Of a stretch of DNA of 64,000 nt, positions 52,053 to 60,308 are shown in pieces. The position numbers were made by a program, and so were the translations under genes. The notes under the pieces were generated by a model. It was not told where the DNA came from and did not search any database. It saw only the letters and a program-made list of their open reading frames with translations. The stretch covers positions 124,001 through 188,000 of the forward strand of contig NZ_PZZP01000001.1 of the NCBI RefSeq assembly GCF_003046315.1. Reading direction: 5' to 3'. This DNA comes from Desmospora activa DSM 45169. Its GTDB lineage: Bacteria > Bacillota > Bacilli > Thermoactinomycetales > DSM-45169. Position 1 is the stretch's first letter. Every line of letters begins with the position of its first letter.

Positions 52053-52157
52053 ACGGATGGCAGGAATTGCACCTGCATGCCTTCCGGGTCGGCCGTTTTT
52101 CGTCACACATCCGTCTAATGGATCAGCAAGGGGTTCACCCGGCTTTCCCTTACGGAT
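52053..52157 (-). ncRNA. Structured RNA candidate with alternative stems
   Basis: Minus strand: the central ACGGATG (52108-52114) can pair either with the 3' CATCCGT (52053-52059) or with the 5' ATCCGT (52152-52157), so two folds exclude each other. A T-arm-like hairpin GCAGG-TGCAATT-CCTGC is enclosed by the first fold, and AAGGG...CCCTT with an inner GGG-TGAA-CCC lies in the second. It is not a tRNA (about 62 bases, no anticodon arm). The strand is uncertain. Class not recognised. Confidence 0.4.
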
Positions 52158-52173
52158 CGAAGCTGGAGCGGGT

Positions 52174-52263
52174 TTATAAAAAGATTCGCAGGGTGTAAAC
52201 AATTGCCAGCCAACATGGAATACTTAGCATCATTGCATTGATCAGACCGATGACTTGGTTCAT
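52174..52263 (-). CDS. 29-residue hydrophobic peptide
   Basis: ATG 52263 follows GGGGGTG by six bases. The product (MNQVIGLINAMMLSIPCW, then LAIVYTLRIFL) is one membrane helix with almost no charge. It lies just upstream, on the same strand, of the structured RNA candidate. The good start signal supports translation; function unknown. It could be a leader or a small membrane peptide. Confidence 0.4.
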   Translation of the reverse strand: MNQVIGLINAMMLSIPCWLAIVYTLRIFL

Positions 52264-52448
52264 GAAAGACACCCCCGTCGTTTGTTATTTTTATTATATC
52301 GGTTCAAAGTGTGAGGGGAAGGGGGTTCGATCATTTGTAATCCACCTTTAATATTCTGTAACATTGCATAACGAAACCGCAAAGGTGATCTCCGGTCTCC
52401 CATGAGGTATAATGATGACGATTTGCGTGGAAAGGGTGGGAAGACGAC

Positions 52449-53315
52449 ATGGACGAGGATTTCTCTGTAGCAGAATCGATCTATCAACAATACCCATCCT
52501 GGCGAGTATTGGCGGAATCGCTGGATGAGCCTACCCCGCTTGCCTACGGTGTAGAAGAGGCGGTAGGGGAAGCGGTGGCACGGGAAGTGGTACCTCCGAC
52601 GCTGCGAATCTGGCGGGGGCCACAGGCGTTGGTGGTGGCCAAAAAAGATCTGCGTCAGCAGCGAGCGGTGGATGCAGCGGGGATGATGAAGCAGGTGGAT
52701 TGGCCTGTCTATGTGCGGCAAAGCGGCGGGACAGCAGTGCCTCATGGGGCGGGAACCGTGAATCTGTCCTTATTTCTTCCGCGCCCCCGCAAAATCGAAT
52801 GGACCATCGATGATATCTATCGGGGGTTGGGGCTTCCTCTAATACGGATGTTGCGGGATGCTTACGGATTGGAGCCTTATTTTGGCGAGGTTCCTGGCTC
52901 TTTTTGCGACGGCCGTTTTAATGTCGTGGTGCAGGGGAAAAAAATCGTCGGCACTTCGCAGGTATGGAAAGGCGGACCGGCAGGGCTGACATCCAAACGG
53001 CCAGGGTATATTTTGGCTCATGCTACGCTCCTTACCACCATCGACCGCGAACAAGCGGTATCCGCTTTAAATGCCTGGTATCAGATGGCGGAAGGAACAC
53101 GTCCTGTCTATATCGATACGGTGGCTACTTTGGCCAGCTTTGTTCCACCGGCACAAGCGCAGGATAAGCCGGTGGTATCCGCACTGCTGGAAGCGATCCG
53201 CTCTCTCGTGAAAAATTATCGCTTGGAACAGGAACCAACCCCACAGGAACGGGAAGCGGGGCCGAAATACGATGAAAATGCCGATCCTGAAACCTATCGC
53301 AAAAAACCTTCTTAA
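52449..53315 (+). CDS. lipL: Lipoyl-relay octanoyltransferase, LipL-like (LplA family)
   Basis: 288 residues. Biotin/lipoyl transferase fold with VRQSGGTAVPHGAGTVNLSL and a catalytic-type Cys in PGSFCDGRFNVVVQGKKIVG. The Cys position is that of LipL, which moves octanoyl groups from GcvH to E2 subunits, rather than the true lipoate ligase. Its product is needed by the pdhC lipoyl domain in this window. The last 30 residues are a polar tail. The alternative is LipM or a lipoate ligase paralogue. Confidence 0.8.
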   Translation: MDEDFSVAESIYQQYPSWRVLAESLDEPTPLAYGVEEAVGEAVAREVVPPTLRIWRGPQALVVAKKDLRQQRAVDAAGMMKQVDWPVYVRQSGGTAVPHGAGTVNLSLFLPRPRKIEWTIDDIYRGLGLPLIRMLRDAYGLEPYFGEVPGSFCDGRFNVVVQGKKIVGTSQVWKGGPAGLTSKRPGYILAHATLLTTIDREQAVSALNAWYQMAEGTRPVYIDTVATLASFVPPAQAQDKPVVSALLEAIRSLVKNYRLEQEPTPQEREAGPKYDENADPETYRKKPS

Positions 53316-53335
53316 ACAACGAGAGGGAAGAAAAG

Positions 53336-53494
53336 ATGGCAGCGATAAAGGAAAACGAGAACGAGAAAAAAGGATCATTGATGAGTTATATCCTACGAGA
53401 GATAAGAAACCATTTTTGGTGGGAGTTGCTTGTAAGGGGAATCGGATTTATATTAAAAGGAATGGTTCGATTGATAAAAGGATTATTTCAGTGA
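53336..53494 (+). CDS. Small amphipathic protein of 52 residues
   Basis: ATG 53336 with AGAGGG upstream, 20 bases after the lipL stop. An acidic/basic N-terminus (AIKENENEKK) is followed by an aromatic and basic amphipathic stretch (SYILREIRNHFWWELLVRG, then IGFILKGMVRLIKGLFQ), likely to lie on the membrane surface. Too short for family assignment. It probably belongs to the lipL transcript. Confidence 0.55.
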   Translation: MAAIKENENEKKGSLMSYILREIRNHFWWELLVRGIGFILKGMVRLIKGLFQ

Positions 53495-53573
53495 ACATCC
53501 CCCATCATACGAAAAGACGGAGGGGGTTTGGGCTACAAGGACCATACTGCCTCTGAAATCGATGTCTCTCTCC

Positions 53574-53600
53574 TACCCGAAATTTTTTCGGGTTATTTTT
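53574..53600 (+). terminator. Terminator
   Basis: Stem ACCCGAAA/TTTCGGGT with a three-base loop, then TATTTTTG. It closes the lipL unit. Confidence 0.65.
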
Positions 53601-53812
53601 GTGGGATGCAGCTGTTTTCATATCAGACAGGAATGTCATCACCATCCTGTCATATCTTTGAAAAGAGCTTATCGGTTTTCGATTGGGATAAATTCTTGTT
53701 TTTTCCAAAGGAAATTTTGCTCGTTTCCTGAAGGAAATACCGTTTCGTTCGTCGAATAAATAGCGACGCGAAAATGAGGAGGATTTATTGTGATTTGAGG
53801 AGTTTAAACCTT

Positions 53813-53924
53813 CTCAGACTTAAGTCTGAGTCAAGGTCTTACAAACGAATCAGCGCTTTGTTGTAGCCGCTGGTCGTCCTGTTGCCGGAAGCGTCAATGA
53901 TTGACGCTTGTTACAATGATTGTA
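53813..53924. promoter_or_regulatory. Cluster of palindromes upstream of the ABC exporter operon
   Basis: Three inverted repeats: CTCAGACT-TA-AGTCTGAG (53813-53830), AAGCGTCAA-TGA-TTGACGCTT (53889-53909) and TACAA-TGA-TTGTA (53912-53924). The last two share the core CAATGATTG and are adjacent, as expected for paired operators. The rest of the 53.6-54.1 kb gap shows no gene. Confidence 0.4.
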
Positions 53925-54139
53925 GCTTAGTGATGGTGTTTACCATAGAAAAGAGGGATTAGGTGTGGAAAATGTAATTAGGTAACAAGCAGGCAGGAAC
54001 TTGATACTGATTCTTATCCTTGTGATGCTGATATGAGAGATCACGTGGGAATGGAACACGATAGCATCGTTTGGCGAGCGATACCACAATACCACAACAG
54101 CGCTGATCGATGCGATACGAATAAAAGGAGTGACGGGGT

Positions 54140-55885
54140 TTGAACACCTTCAAGCGATTGAAGGCCTTTTTTTGGCCGTACAAAGGTAATTTTCTCATAT
54201 CGATCTTTACATTGTTGTTGGTAACCGGGGTTACGGTCGTCTATCCATTGGTGTTAAAAGTCACCATTGACGACGTGATCGGGGCGGGAAGATACGAATT
54301 GGTGCCCTGGATTGCCATCGGCTTTTTACTCCTCATGGGGTTAAAAGCGGTGGCGTCTTTTTTTCACCAGTACTACGGGGATCTGTTTGGAATCCGTGCG
54401 GTATATGAGCTTCGAAATGCATTGTATCAAAAGTTGGAGCGGTTGCCGTTTCGCTTTTATGATAACGCCAAGACCGGTGACTTGATGTCTCGTTTAACCG
54501 CGGATGTGGAAGCGTTTCGCTTCTTTCTCTCCTTTGGCTTTGCCCAGTTTATCAACTTTATCCTGATGGTTACCTTTGGACTGGGGATTATGTTGTGGCT
54601 GAGCCCGTCGTTAGCGATTGTGACACTGTTGGCACTACCGTTTTTGTCGGTGGTAGTGTATCGCTTCGATCAAAAAGTGCATCCCGCCTTTAAAAGCATC
54701 CGCCGCTCCTTTGCCGATCTGACGACAAAGGTGCAGGAAAACATCAGCGGGATGAACACAGTGAAGGCGATGGCGCGGGAAGATTTTGAGATAGACAAAT
54801 TCCATCGACGCAACCAGCAATATAAACAGACCAACATCGAAACCGGCAACATCTGGGGCACCTATATGCCGTTGATGGAGCTGATCGGCAGTATCTGTGT
54901 CGTCGTTTTACTGGCTTATGGCGGCTGGATGGTGATTGAAGGGAATCTGCTGCTGGGAGAGCTGGTCGCCTTTTTCAGCCTTGTCTGGTATATTATCGGG
55001 CCGTTGATGTTCCTGGGATTTATCATCAACACCTTCTCCCAGTCCAAGGCGGCGGGTGAACGGTTGCTGGAGGTGTTGGACGAACCGGAAGATATTCAAA
55101 ACGAAGCGGGAGCGGTAACGCAGGACCGCCTGAGGGGGCATGTCACGTTCCGTAATGTCTCCCATCGCTATCCAGGGACAGAAGAGTGGGCATTGCAAGG
55201 AATCGATCTGGATGCGCCTCCCGGCAAAGTGATTGGTTTGATCGGATCCACGGGAGCGGGTAAAACTTCGCTTACCCAGTTAATCTCCCGCTTCTATGAG
55301 GCGACCTCCGGTGAACTTCTGATCGATGGCCGCCCGATTAAGGAATACGATCTCCATTCGCTTCGGAAAAACATCGGGGTGGTGTTCCAGGAGTCGTTCC
55401 TGTTTTCCTCCACCATCCGTGACAACATTGCTTACGGCAATCCCAATATCAGCATGGAGGAGATCCAGCAAGCGGCCCGGCGTGCCCAGGCTCACGATTT
55501 TATCATGGGCTTTCCCGAGCAATATGACACCATGTTGGGCGAGCGGGGGCTGGGTCTTTCCGGAGGGCAGAAGCAACGACTGGCAATCGCCCGCGCGTTG
55601 GTGATCAACCCCAGTATCCTTATCCTGGATGATGCTACCAGCGCGGTCGATATGGAGACAGAACACAAGATTCAAGCTGCTTTCCGCGAAGTGATGAAAG
55701 GGCGAACCACATTTATCATCGCCCACCGTATCTCCTCCGTCAAACAAGCGGATGAAATCCTGGTGCTGGATCAGGGTAGGGTTGTGGAACGGGGAACTCA
55801 CGACGAATTGTTGCAAAACGAAGGTCTCTATCGCCGTATTTTTGATATTCAATTTAAAGACCGGCAAGCGGTCCACACTACTTAA
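54140..55885 (+). CDS. ABC exporter subunit 1 (permease-ATPase fusion, degenerate catalytic site)
   Basis: 581 residues; TTG 54140 behind AAAAGGAG. Six TM helices (to about 320) and a nucleotide-binding domain with GSTGAGKTS, canonical signature LSGGQKQR and IIAHR. After Walker B the catalytic Glu is Asp (LILDDATSAVD), so this half supplies the non-catalytic site. It forms a heterodimer with the next gene, as YfiB/YfiC in Bacillus. Exporters of this class move drugs or lipids; the substrate is unknown. Confidence 0.9.
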   Translation: MNTFKRLKAFFWPYKGNFLISIFTLLLVTGVTVVYPLVLKVTIDDVIGAGRYELVPWIAIGFLLLMGLKAVASFFHQYYGDLFGIRAVYELRNALYQKLERLPFRFYDNAKTGDLMSRLTADVEAFRFFLSFGFAQFINFILMVTFGLGIMLWLSPSLAIVTLLALPFLSVVVYRFDQKVHPAFKSIRRSFADLTTKVQENISGMNTVKAMAREDFEIDKFHRRNQQYKQTNIETGNIWGTYMPLMELIGSICVVVLLAYGGWMVIEGNLLLGELVAFFSLVWYIIGPLMFLGFIINTFSQSKAAGERLLEVLDEPEDIQNEAGAVTQDRLRGHVTFRNVSHRYPGTEEWALQGIDLDAPPGKVIGLIGSTGAGKTSLTQLISRFYEATSGELLIDGRPIKEYDLHSLRKNIGVVFQESFLFSSTIRDNIAYGNPNISMEEIQQAARRAQAHDFIMGFPEQYDTMLGERGLGLSGGQKQRLAIARALVINPSILILDDATSAVDMETEHKIQAAFREVMKGRTTFIIAHRISSVKQADEILVLDQGRVVERGTHDELLQNEGLYRRIFDIQFKDRQAVHTT

Positions 55886-55897
55886 GGGGGTGAAAGG

Positions 55898-57706
55898 ATG
55901 ACACCATCCAAACCACGGCGGGAACGGTTCCAATACTCCAATGAAATGGTAATCGACAAACCCTTCAACTGGTCGCTCATGGCCCGCCTGTTTCAATATA
56001 TTAAACCGTATACCACCCGCCTGTTGCCGCTGGCGATCCTGGCGGTGTTGGTCTCCACCGCGGCCCGGTTGTTTGCTCCGTTGATGATCAGCTTGGCGAT
56101 TGACCATGCTTTGGTGAATAAAGACGGGCAACTGTTGACCATTTTTGTCAGTGTAATCGCCGCGATGTACATTCTCAACTGGCTTGCCAACACACTCCGC
56201 ATCCGCTGGACGCAACAATTGGGGCAGTCGGTTATCTACGATCTGCGCCAGCATCTGTTTCAACATATCCAACGCCTTTCCCACCGCTTTTTTGATCAGC
56301 GGTCGGCAGGGTCGATTCTGGTACGGATCACCAACGACATCAACTCGCTTCAGGAGTTGCTGACCAACGGGATTGTCAATGTGATCATGGATATTCTCCT
56401 GTTGGTGGGGATTATTGTGATGCTAACCGTGCTCAGTCCCAACCTGACGGCGGCGATCCTTGTGGTACTGCCGTTGATGTTTTTAATCTCGGTCAAATTG
56501 CGCCGCCTAATCCGCCGTTCCTGGCAAAATGTGCGCATGAAACAGTCGATTATCAACTCCCATCTCAACGAAAGCATTCAAGGGATGCGCGTCACCCAGT
56601 CCTTTACCCAAGAAAAGGAGAATATGAGCTTTTTTACGCGGCTTAACCAAGACAATTTTGATGCTTGGAACGACGCTAGCAAAAAAAGTGCCGTCTTTCG
56701 CCCGTTTGTGGAGATGACAGGGGCCATCGGTACAGCGATTCTGATCGTTTACGGCTCTTATCTGGTGCGAGTCGACGCCCTTACTGTAGGGGCATTGGTC
56801 GGCTTTGCCATCTACATCGGCAACTTTTGGGAGCCGATCTCCCGTCTGGGTCAAGTGTATAACCAACTGCTGATGGCGATGGCTTCTACTGAGCGCATCT
56901 TTGAATTTCTGGATGAAAAGCCGTCGGTGCCGGAGAAAAACGACGCCCAATCCCTGGGACAAATCCAAGGCCGGGTGGAGCTAGATGGTGTGGTTTTCTC
57001 CTATGACGGCAAGCGGCGGGCGCTGGACGGAATCGAACTCACTTTCCAGCCGGGACAAAAAGTGGCACTGGTCGGCCATACCGGCTCTGGCAAAACCTCC
57101 ATCGTTAACTTGATCTGCCGCTTCTATGATCCGACAGCGGGAAGTGTCCGTATCGACGGTCATGATCTGCGCGATCTCAAACTGGATGACTTGCGCTCCC
57201 AGGTGAGTATTGTGTTACAGGAGACGTTTATCTTTTCCGGTACGATCATGGAAAATATTCGCTTTGGACGTCCGGCAGCAACTGATGAGGAAGTAAAAGC
57301 GGCGGCAGAAGCGGTAGGAGCTAATGCCTTTATCCAGCGTCTGCCCAAAGGTTATGACACCGAAGTGGAAGAGCGTGGCAACATCTTATCCACCGGAGAG
57401 CGGCAACTGTTGAGCTTTGCCCGTACCTTGCTGGCTGATCCGCGCATTATTATCCTGGATGAAGCGACAGCCAGCATTGATACGGAGACGGAGCTAAAAA
57501 TCCAAGAGGCGATGAAAACCCTCTTGGCCGGACGTACCGCCATTTTGATCGCCCACCGGCTGTCCACCATCCGCGACGCCGACAATATCGTCGTCCTGGA
57601 AAACGGTCGCATCATTGAACAGGGTGATCATCATCAGCTGATGGAACGGCGAGGTGAATACCACAACCTCGTCACCGCTCAGTTTCGGGTATTGGATGTG
57701 GGGTGA
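55898..57706 (+). CDS. ABC exporter subunit 2 (permease-ATPase fusion)
   Basis: 602 residues. Six TM helices and a nucleotide-binding domain with GHTGSGKTS, Walker B with catalytic Glu (IIILDEATASID) and switch His (LIAHRLS). Its signature motif is altered (LSTGERQ instead of LSGGQ). Together with subunit 1 this gives one working and one degenerate ATP site, the usual heterodimer arrangement. Starts 12 bases after subunit 1. A palindromic terminator follows. Confidence 0.9.
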   Translation: MTPSKPRRERFQYSNEMVIDKPFNWSLMARLFQYIKPYTTRLLPLAILAVLVSTAARLFAPLMISLAIDHALVNKDGQLLTIFVSVIAAMYILNWLANTLRIRWTQQLGQSVIYDLRQHLFQHIQRLSHRFFDQRSAGSILVRITNDINSLQELLTNGIVNVIMDILLLVGIIVMLTVLSPNLTAAILVVLPLMFLISVKLRRLIRRSWQNVRMKQSIINSHLNESIQGMRVTQSFTQEKENMSFFTRLNQDNFDAWNDASKKSAVFRPFVEMTGAIGTAILIVYGSYLVRVDALTVGALVGFAIYIGNFWEPISRLGQVYNQLLMAMASTERIFEFLDEKPSVPEKNDAQSLGQIQGRVELDGVVFSYDGKRRALDGIELTFQPGQKVALVGHTGSGKTSIVNLICRFYDPTAGSVRIDGHDLRDLKLDDLRSQVSIVLQETFIFSGTIMENIRFGRPAATDEEVKAAAEAVGANAFIQRLPKGYDTEVEERGNILSTGERQLLSFARTLLADPRIIILDEATASIDTETELKIQEAMKTLLAGRTAILIAHRLSTIRDADNIVVLENGRIIEQGDHHQLMERRGEYHNLVTAQFRVLDVG

Positions 57707-57767
57707 GGGAGTGTAGAGTCGGAAACGGCCCTACCTCTTAGGAATGATCAAGCTTTGCCAATAAAAT

Positions 57768-57805
57768 GTGGGATGCTCAGATCTGAGCATCCCCGTTTTT
57801 GTGTG
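57768..57805 (+). terminator. Terminator of the ABC exporter operon
   Basis: GGGATGCTCAGA/TCTGAGCATCCC perfect inverted repeat followed by CGTTTTTG. Confidence 0.8.
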
Positions 57806-57964
57806 TCCGAAGAGGGTTGATGTAGGCTAAGATTGTTGAACCCTGGTAAGAAACGAGTTGCTCTTACCACTCCCCAAAAAGGGGGTTCGAGCAATGCCGT
57901 TTTCCAATCTATGATTGAAACAGTGGGCTTTCAGATGGTAACTTACTGTAAAATGAAGAAAAGA

Positions 57965-58690
57965 TCATGGCCGTTGCAAGTGAACATTAAATTTGTATCG
58001 ATCGCCGCGGTAGACGGATTTAACCAGTTCAAGCGGGTGTTGATTCGCAAGGTAACTGGAGCGCTCAATCAGTAGAACAGGAGAGCCTTTTTGAATTTGT
58101 AAATGTTCGGTTTCACTCGCTCGTGCCACCGTCGCTTCTAGGGTTTGCGTGGCATGCCCGATTTTGAGACCTAGCTGGGTTTCGATATATTCATATAGCG
58201 ATCCATAGACGTGGGCTTCCGTCAAACCGGAAATCAATTTTACCGGCAAAAAAGTGGTTTCTAAAGCCATGGGCAGGTTATCCGCCAGCCGAACCCGTTT
58301 GATCACATTGACGGGCTCCCCTTCCGCTAATTTTAACCTTTGTATGATCTTTCCCTGTGCCGGTTCTACGGTGAACTGGAGTAAGCGGGTTTCCGGCTTT
58401 AGCCCGCGGGAAAGCATGTCTTCCGTAAAACTGGTCAAACCTTGCAGTGGTTGTTCGATTTTATTGCTGGCGACAAACGTTCCTTTCCCTTTGATTCGGT
58501 AGAGATACCCATCGCGGACCAGGTTGTTAATCGCTTGTCGCACGGTCATCCGGCTGATCCTATATTGTTCCGATAAGACACGTTCAGACGGAATCATATC
58601 CCCTTCTTTTAGTTCCCGTTTTTCGATCGAGTCTTTTAAGCGTTCTTCCAACTGATAGTAAACCGGGATGGGCGAGTTTTTATCCAACAT
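57965..58690 (-). CDS. nagR: GntR/HutC-family regulator of amino-sugar genes
   Basis: 241 residues from ATG 58690 (AAAGGGG upstream), overlapping the nagB stop. N-terminal winged helix (PIPVYYQLEERLKDSIEK, IPSERVLSEQYRISRMTVRQ) and a UTRA effector domain. The NagR/YvoA family binds dre-type sites and is released by GlcNAc-6-P or GlcN-6-P. A matching operator lies at 59509. It probably controls both nagBR and the divergent PTS operon. Confidence 0.88.
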   Translation of the reverse strand: MLDKNSPIPVYYQLEERLKDSIEKRELKEGDMIPSERVLSEQYRISRMTVRQAINNLVRDGYLYRIKGKGTFVASNKIEQPLQGLTSFTEDMLSRGLKPETRLLQFTVEPAQGKIIQRLKLAEGEPVNVIKRVRLADNLPMALETTFLPVKLISGLTEAHVYGSLYEYIETQLGLKIGHATQTLEATVARASETEHLQIQKGSPVLLIERSSYLANQHPLELVKSVYRGDRYKFNVHLQRP

Positions 58691-59441
58691 CAAAGATCTT
58701 CCCCTTTTTTGCGAGGTGCTGACAGGCAGATTCATCGGCTAAGACGGTAACATCCGAGTGTTGTTTTAAGGCTGATGCAGGAAAGTCTGCATCCACAGGC
58801 CCTTCGATTAGACGGGCAATTGCTTCCGCTTTGGTGTGGCCCGCGGCCAAAAGTAAGATTTGGCGACTGCTTAAAATCGAGGCGATTCCCATGGTGATCG
58901 CATGGGTGGGGATCTCCTCTTTTCGCTGGAAAAAGTGGGCATTGGCATTGCGGGTAGATTCCGTCAGTTTAACCACATGTGTGCGAGAGTCAAAGGAAGT
59001 ACCCGGTTCGTTAAATCCGATATGTCCGTTGCGGCCGATTCCCAGTAGTTGTAAATCGATTCCGCCATAACGGGAAATCTGCTGTTCATAGCGGTGACAC
59101 TCCGCAGCGAGATCGGTTGCATCTCCAGCGGGAATGTGCGTCCGATGTGACACACAATCCAGGTGGTCAAAGAGACGGGTTTGCATATAGGTATGATAGC
59201 TATTGGGGTGATCTCGTTTCAAGCCGACGTATTCATCTAGATTAAACGTGACCACCTCTTTGTAGGACGTTCCGTTTTGGCGATGATCCGCTACCAATTC
59301 GCGATAAATCCCCTCTGGAGTGCTGCCGGTGGCAAATCCCAGCACGGAAGGTGGTTGAGTTTGAACCAGCTGGATGATGTGCGCAGCAGCCCAGCGGTTC
59401 ATCTCCTGTGCGTTTGGAACTTGAATGACTCGCATGTCCAT
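58680..59441 (-). CDS. nagB: Glucosamine-6-phosphate deaminase
   Basis: 253 residues (ATG 59441; a second ATG two codons later). Converts glucosamine-6-phosphate to fructose-6-phosphate and ammonia. GFATGSTPEGIYREL, the FNLDEYVGL active-site loop and GIGRNGHIGFNEPG are all intact. nagA, the usual partner, is not in the window. It lies upstream of nagR with an 11-base overlap and diverges from the PTS operon. Confidence 0.95.
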   Translation of the reverse strand: MDMRVIQVPNAQEMNRWAAAHIIQLVQTQPPSVLGFATGSTPEGIYRELVADHRQNGTSYKEVVTFNLDEYVGLKRDHPNSYHTYMQTRLFDHLDCVSHRTHIPAGDATDLAAECHRYEQQISRYGGIDLQLLGIGRNGHIGFNEPGTSFDSRTHVVKLTESTRNANAHFFQRKEEIPTHAITMGIASILSSRQILLLAAGHTKAEAIARLIEGPVDADFPASALKQHSDVTVLADESACQHLAKKGKIFDVG

Positions 59442-59508
59442 ACCCCTCCACTACAACGAATCTTTGTGCCCATCGATCAAAACCTTTCTTCCATTATAAA
59501 GCAAAAGT

Positions 59509-59544
59509 AGTGGTATAGACAACTAGCCGTTTAAATGATATTCT
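59509..59544 (+). promoter_or_regulatory. dre-like NagR operator over the PTS operon promoter
   Basis: AGTGGTATAGACAACT (59509-59524) fits the dre consensus ACTGGTCTAGACCACT at 13 of 16 positions. It overlaps the -35 TAGACA (59516-59521) of a promoter with a 17-base spacer and -10 TATTCT (59539-59544). On the other strand, a TATAAT at 59493-59498 places the nagB -35 region under the same operator. Confidence 0.65.
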
Positions 59545-59583
59545 AAAAACTGAGAAGCTTTTATCCTTGAAAGGAGGGGTTTT

Positions 59584-60027
59584 ATGGCTTTTTTACAACC
59601 TTCCTTGATTCGACTCCAGGAACCGATAGGTGAGCCACAGGATGCGATTCGTATCGCCGGTGATCTTTTACAGAAAAACAATCATGTAGAGGCGCGGTAT
59701 GTAGATGCCATGGTGGCTGCCTATCAGAAGCATGGTCCTTATTTTGTCATTGCACCCGGTATCGCGGTTCCCCATGCTCGACCGGAAGACGGGGTGATTC
59801 GTGCAGCGGTTTCCATGGTGCAAATGACAGAGGGTGTTGCCTTTGGAAGTGAAGCCAATGACCCCGTCTATCTGATTTTTGCACTGGCTGCAGATTCCAA
59901 TCAAAACCATCTACAATTGTTGCAGAGACTGTCCCTTCTTTTGGGGAATGAAGAAAATGTGGAGCGATTGCGAAACGCAAAGGCACCCAATGAAATTCGA
60001 AATTTTTTGAAGGAGAACTCCATATGA
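59584..60027 (+). CDS. PTS EIIA component (mannitol/ascorbate type)
   Basis: 147 residues; GAAAGGAGGG before the ATG. PTS EIIA type-2 domain with the phosphorylated His in IAVPHARPEDGV. Passes phosphate from HPr to the EIIB encoded next. First gene of a six-gene operon; its stop overlaps the EIIB start (ATGA). Confidence 0.9.
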   Translation: MAFLQPSLIRLQEPIGEPQDAIRIAGDLLQKNNHVEARYVDAMVAAYQKHGPYFVIAPGIAVPHARPEDGVIRAAVSMVQMTEGVAFGSEANDPVYLIFALAADSNQNHLQLLQRLSLLLGNEENVERLRNAKAPNEIRNFLKENSI

Positions 60028-60290
60028 AAAAGATATTGGCGGTATGTGGATTAGGGCAAGGAACGAGCTTGATATTAAAGATGAACATTGAGCAAGTTCT
60101 CAGTGAAGAAGGCGTACAAGCGGAGGTGGAGCATGTGGATGTTTCCGCCGCCTCCAGTATGACGGCGGATCTGATCGTAACCAGCCGGGAGTTGGCGCAA
60201 AACCTGCAAAACGGGGAGGCTCGGGTGGTGACAGTACAAAACTTTTTCGATGTCAATGAGATACGTTCAGCGCTAAACGAACATCTCTAA
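60024..60290 (+). CDS. PTS EIIB component (lactose/ascorbate class)
   Basis: 88 residues. Small EIIB with the phosphorylated Cys8 in ILAVCGLGQGTSLI, as in UlaB-type proteins. Receives phosphate from EIIA and phosphorylates the sugar brought in by EIIC. Overlaps EIIA and precedes EIIC by 18 bases. Confidence 0.9.
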   Translation: MKKILAVCGLGQGTSLILKMNIEQVLSEEGVQAEVEHVDVSAASSMTADLIVTSRELAQNLQNGEARVVTVQNFFDVNEIRSALNEHL

Positions 60291-60308
60291 TTCGATTGAG
60301 GGTGGTGG

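Noticed and set aside
52053-52114. tRNA gene on the minus strand
   Set aside because: It has an acceptor-like stem and T-like arm but only about 62 bases, no anticodon arm and no D arm.
53272-53556. 94-codon frame overlapping the lipL 3' end
   Set aside because: The 52-residue frame at 53336 has the better ribosome binding site and a membrane-protein-like composition; this frame is its shadow.
55280-56284. 334-codon antisense frame across the ABC genes
   Set aside because: Crosses the junction of two conserved genes; no ribosome binding site; low-complexity composition.
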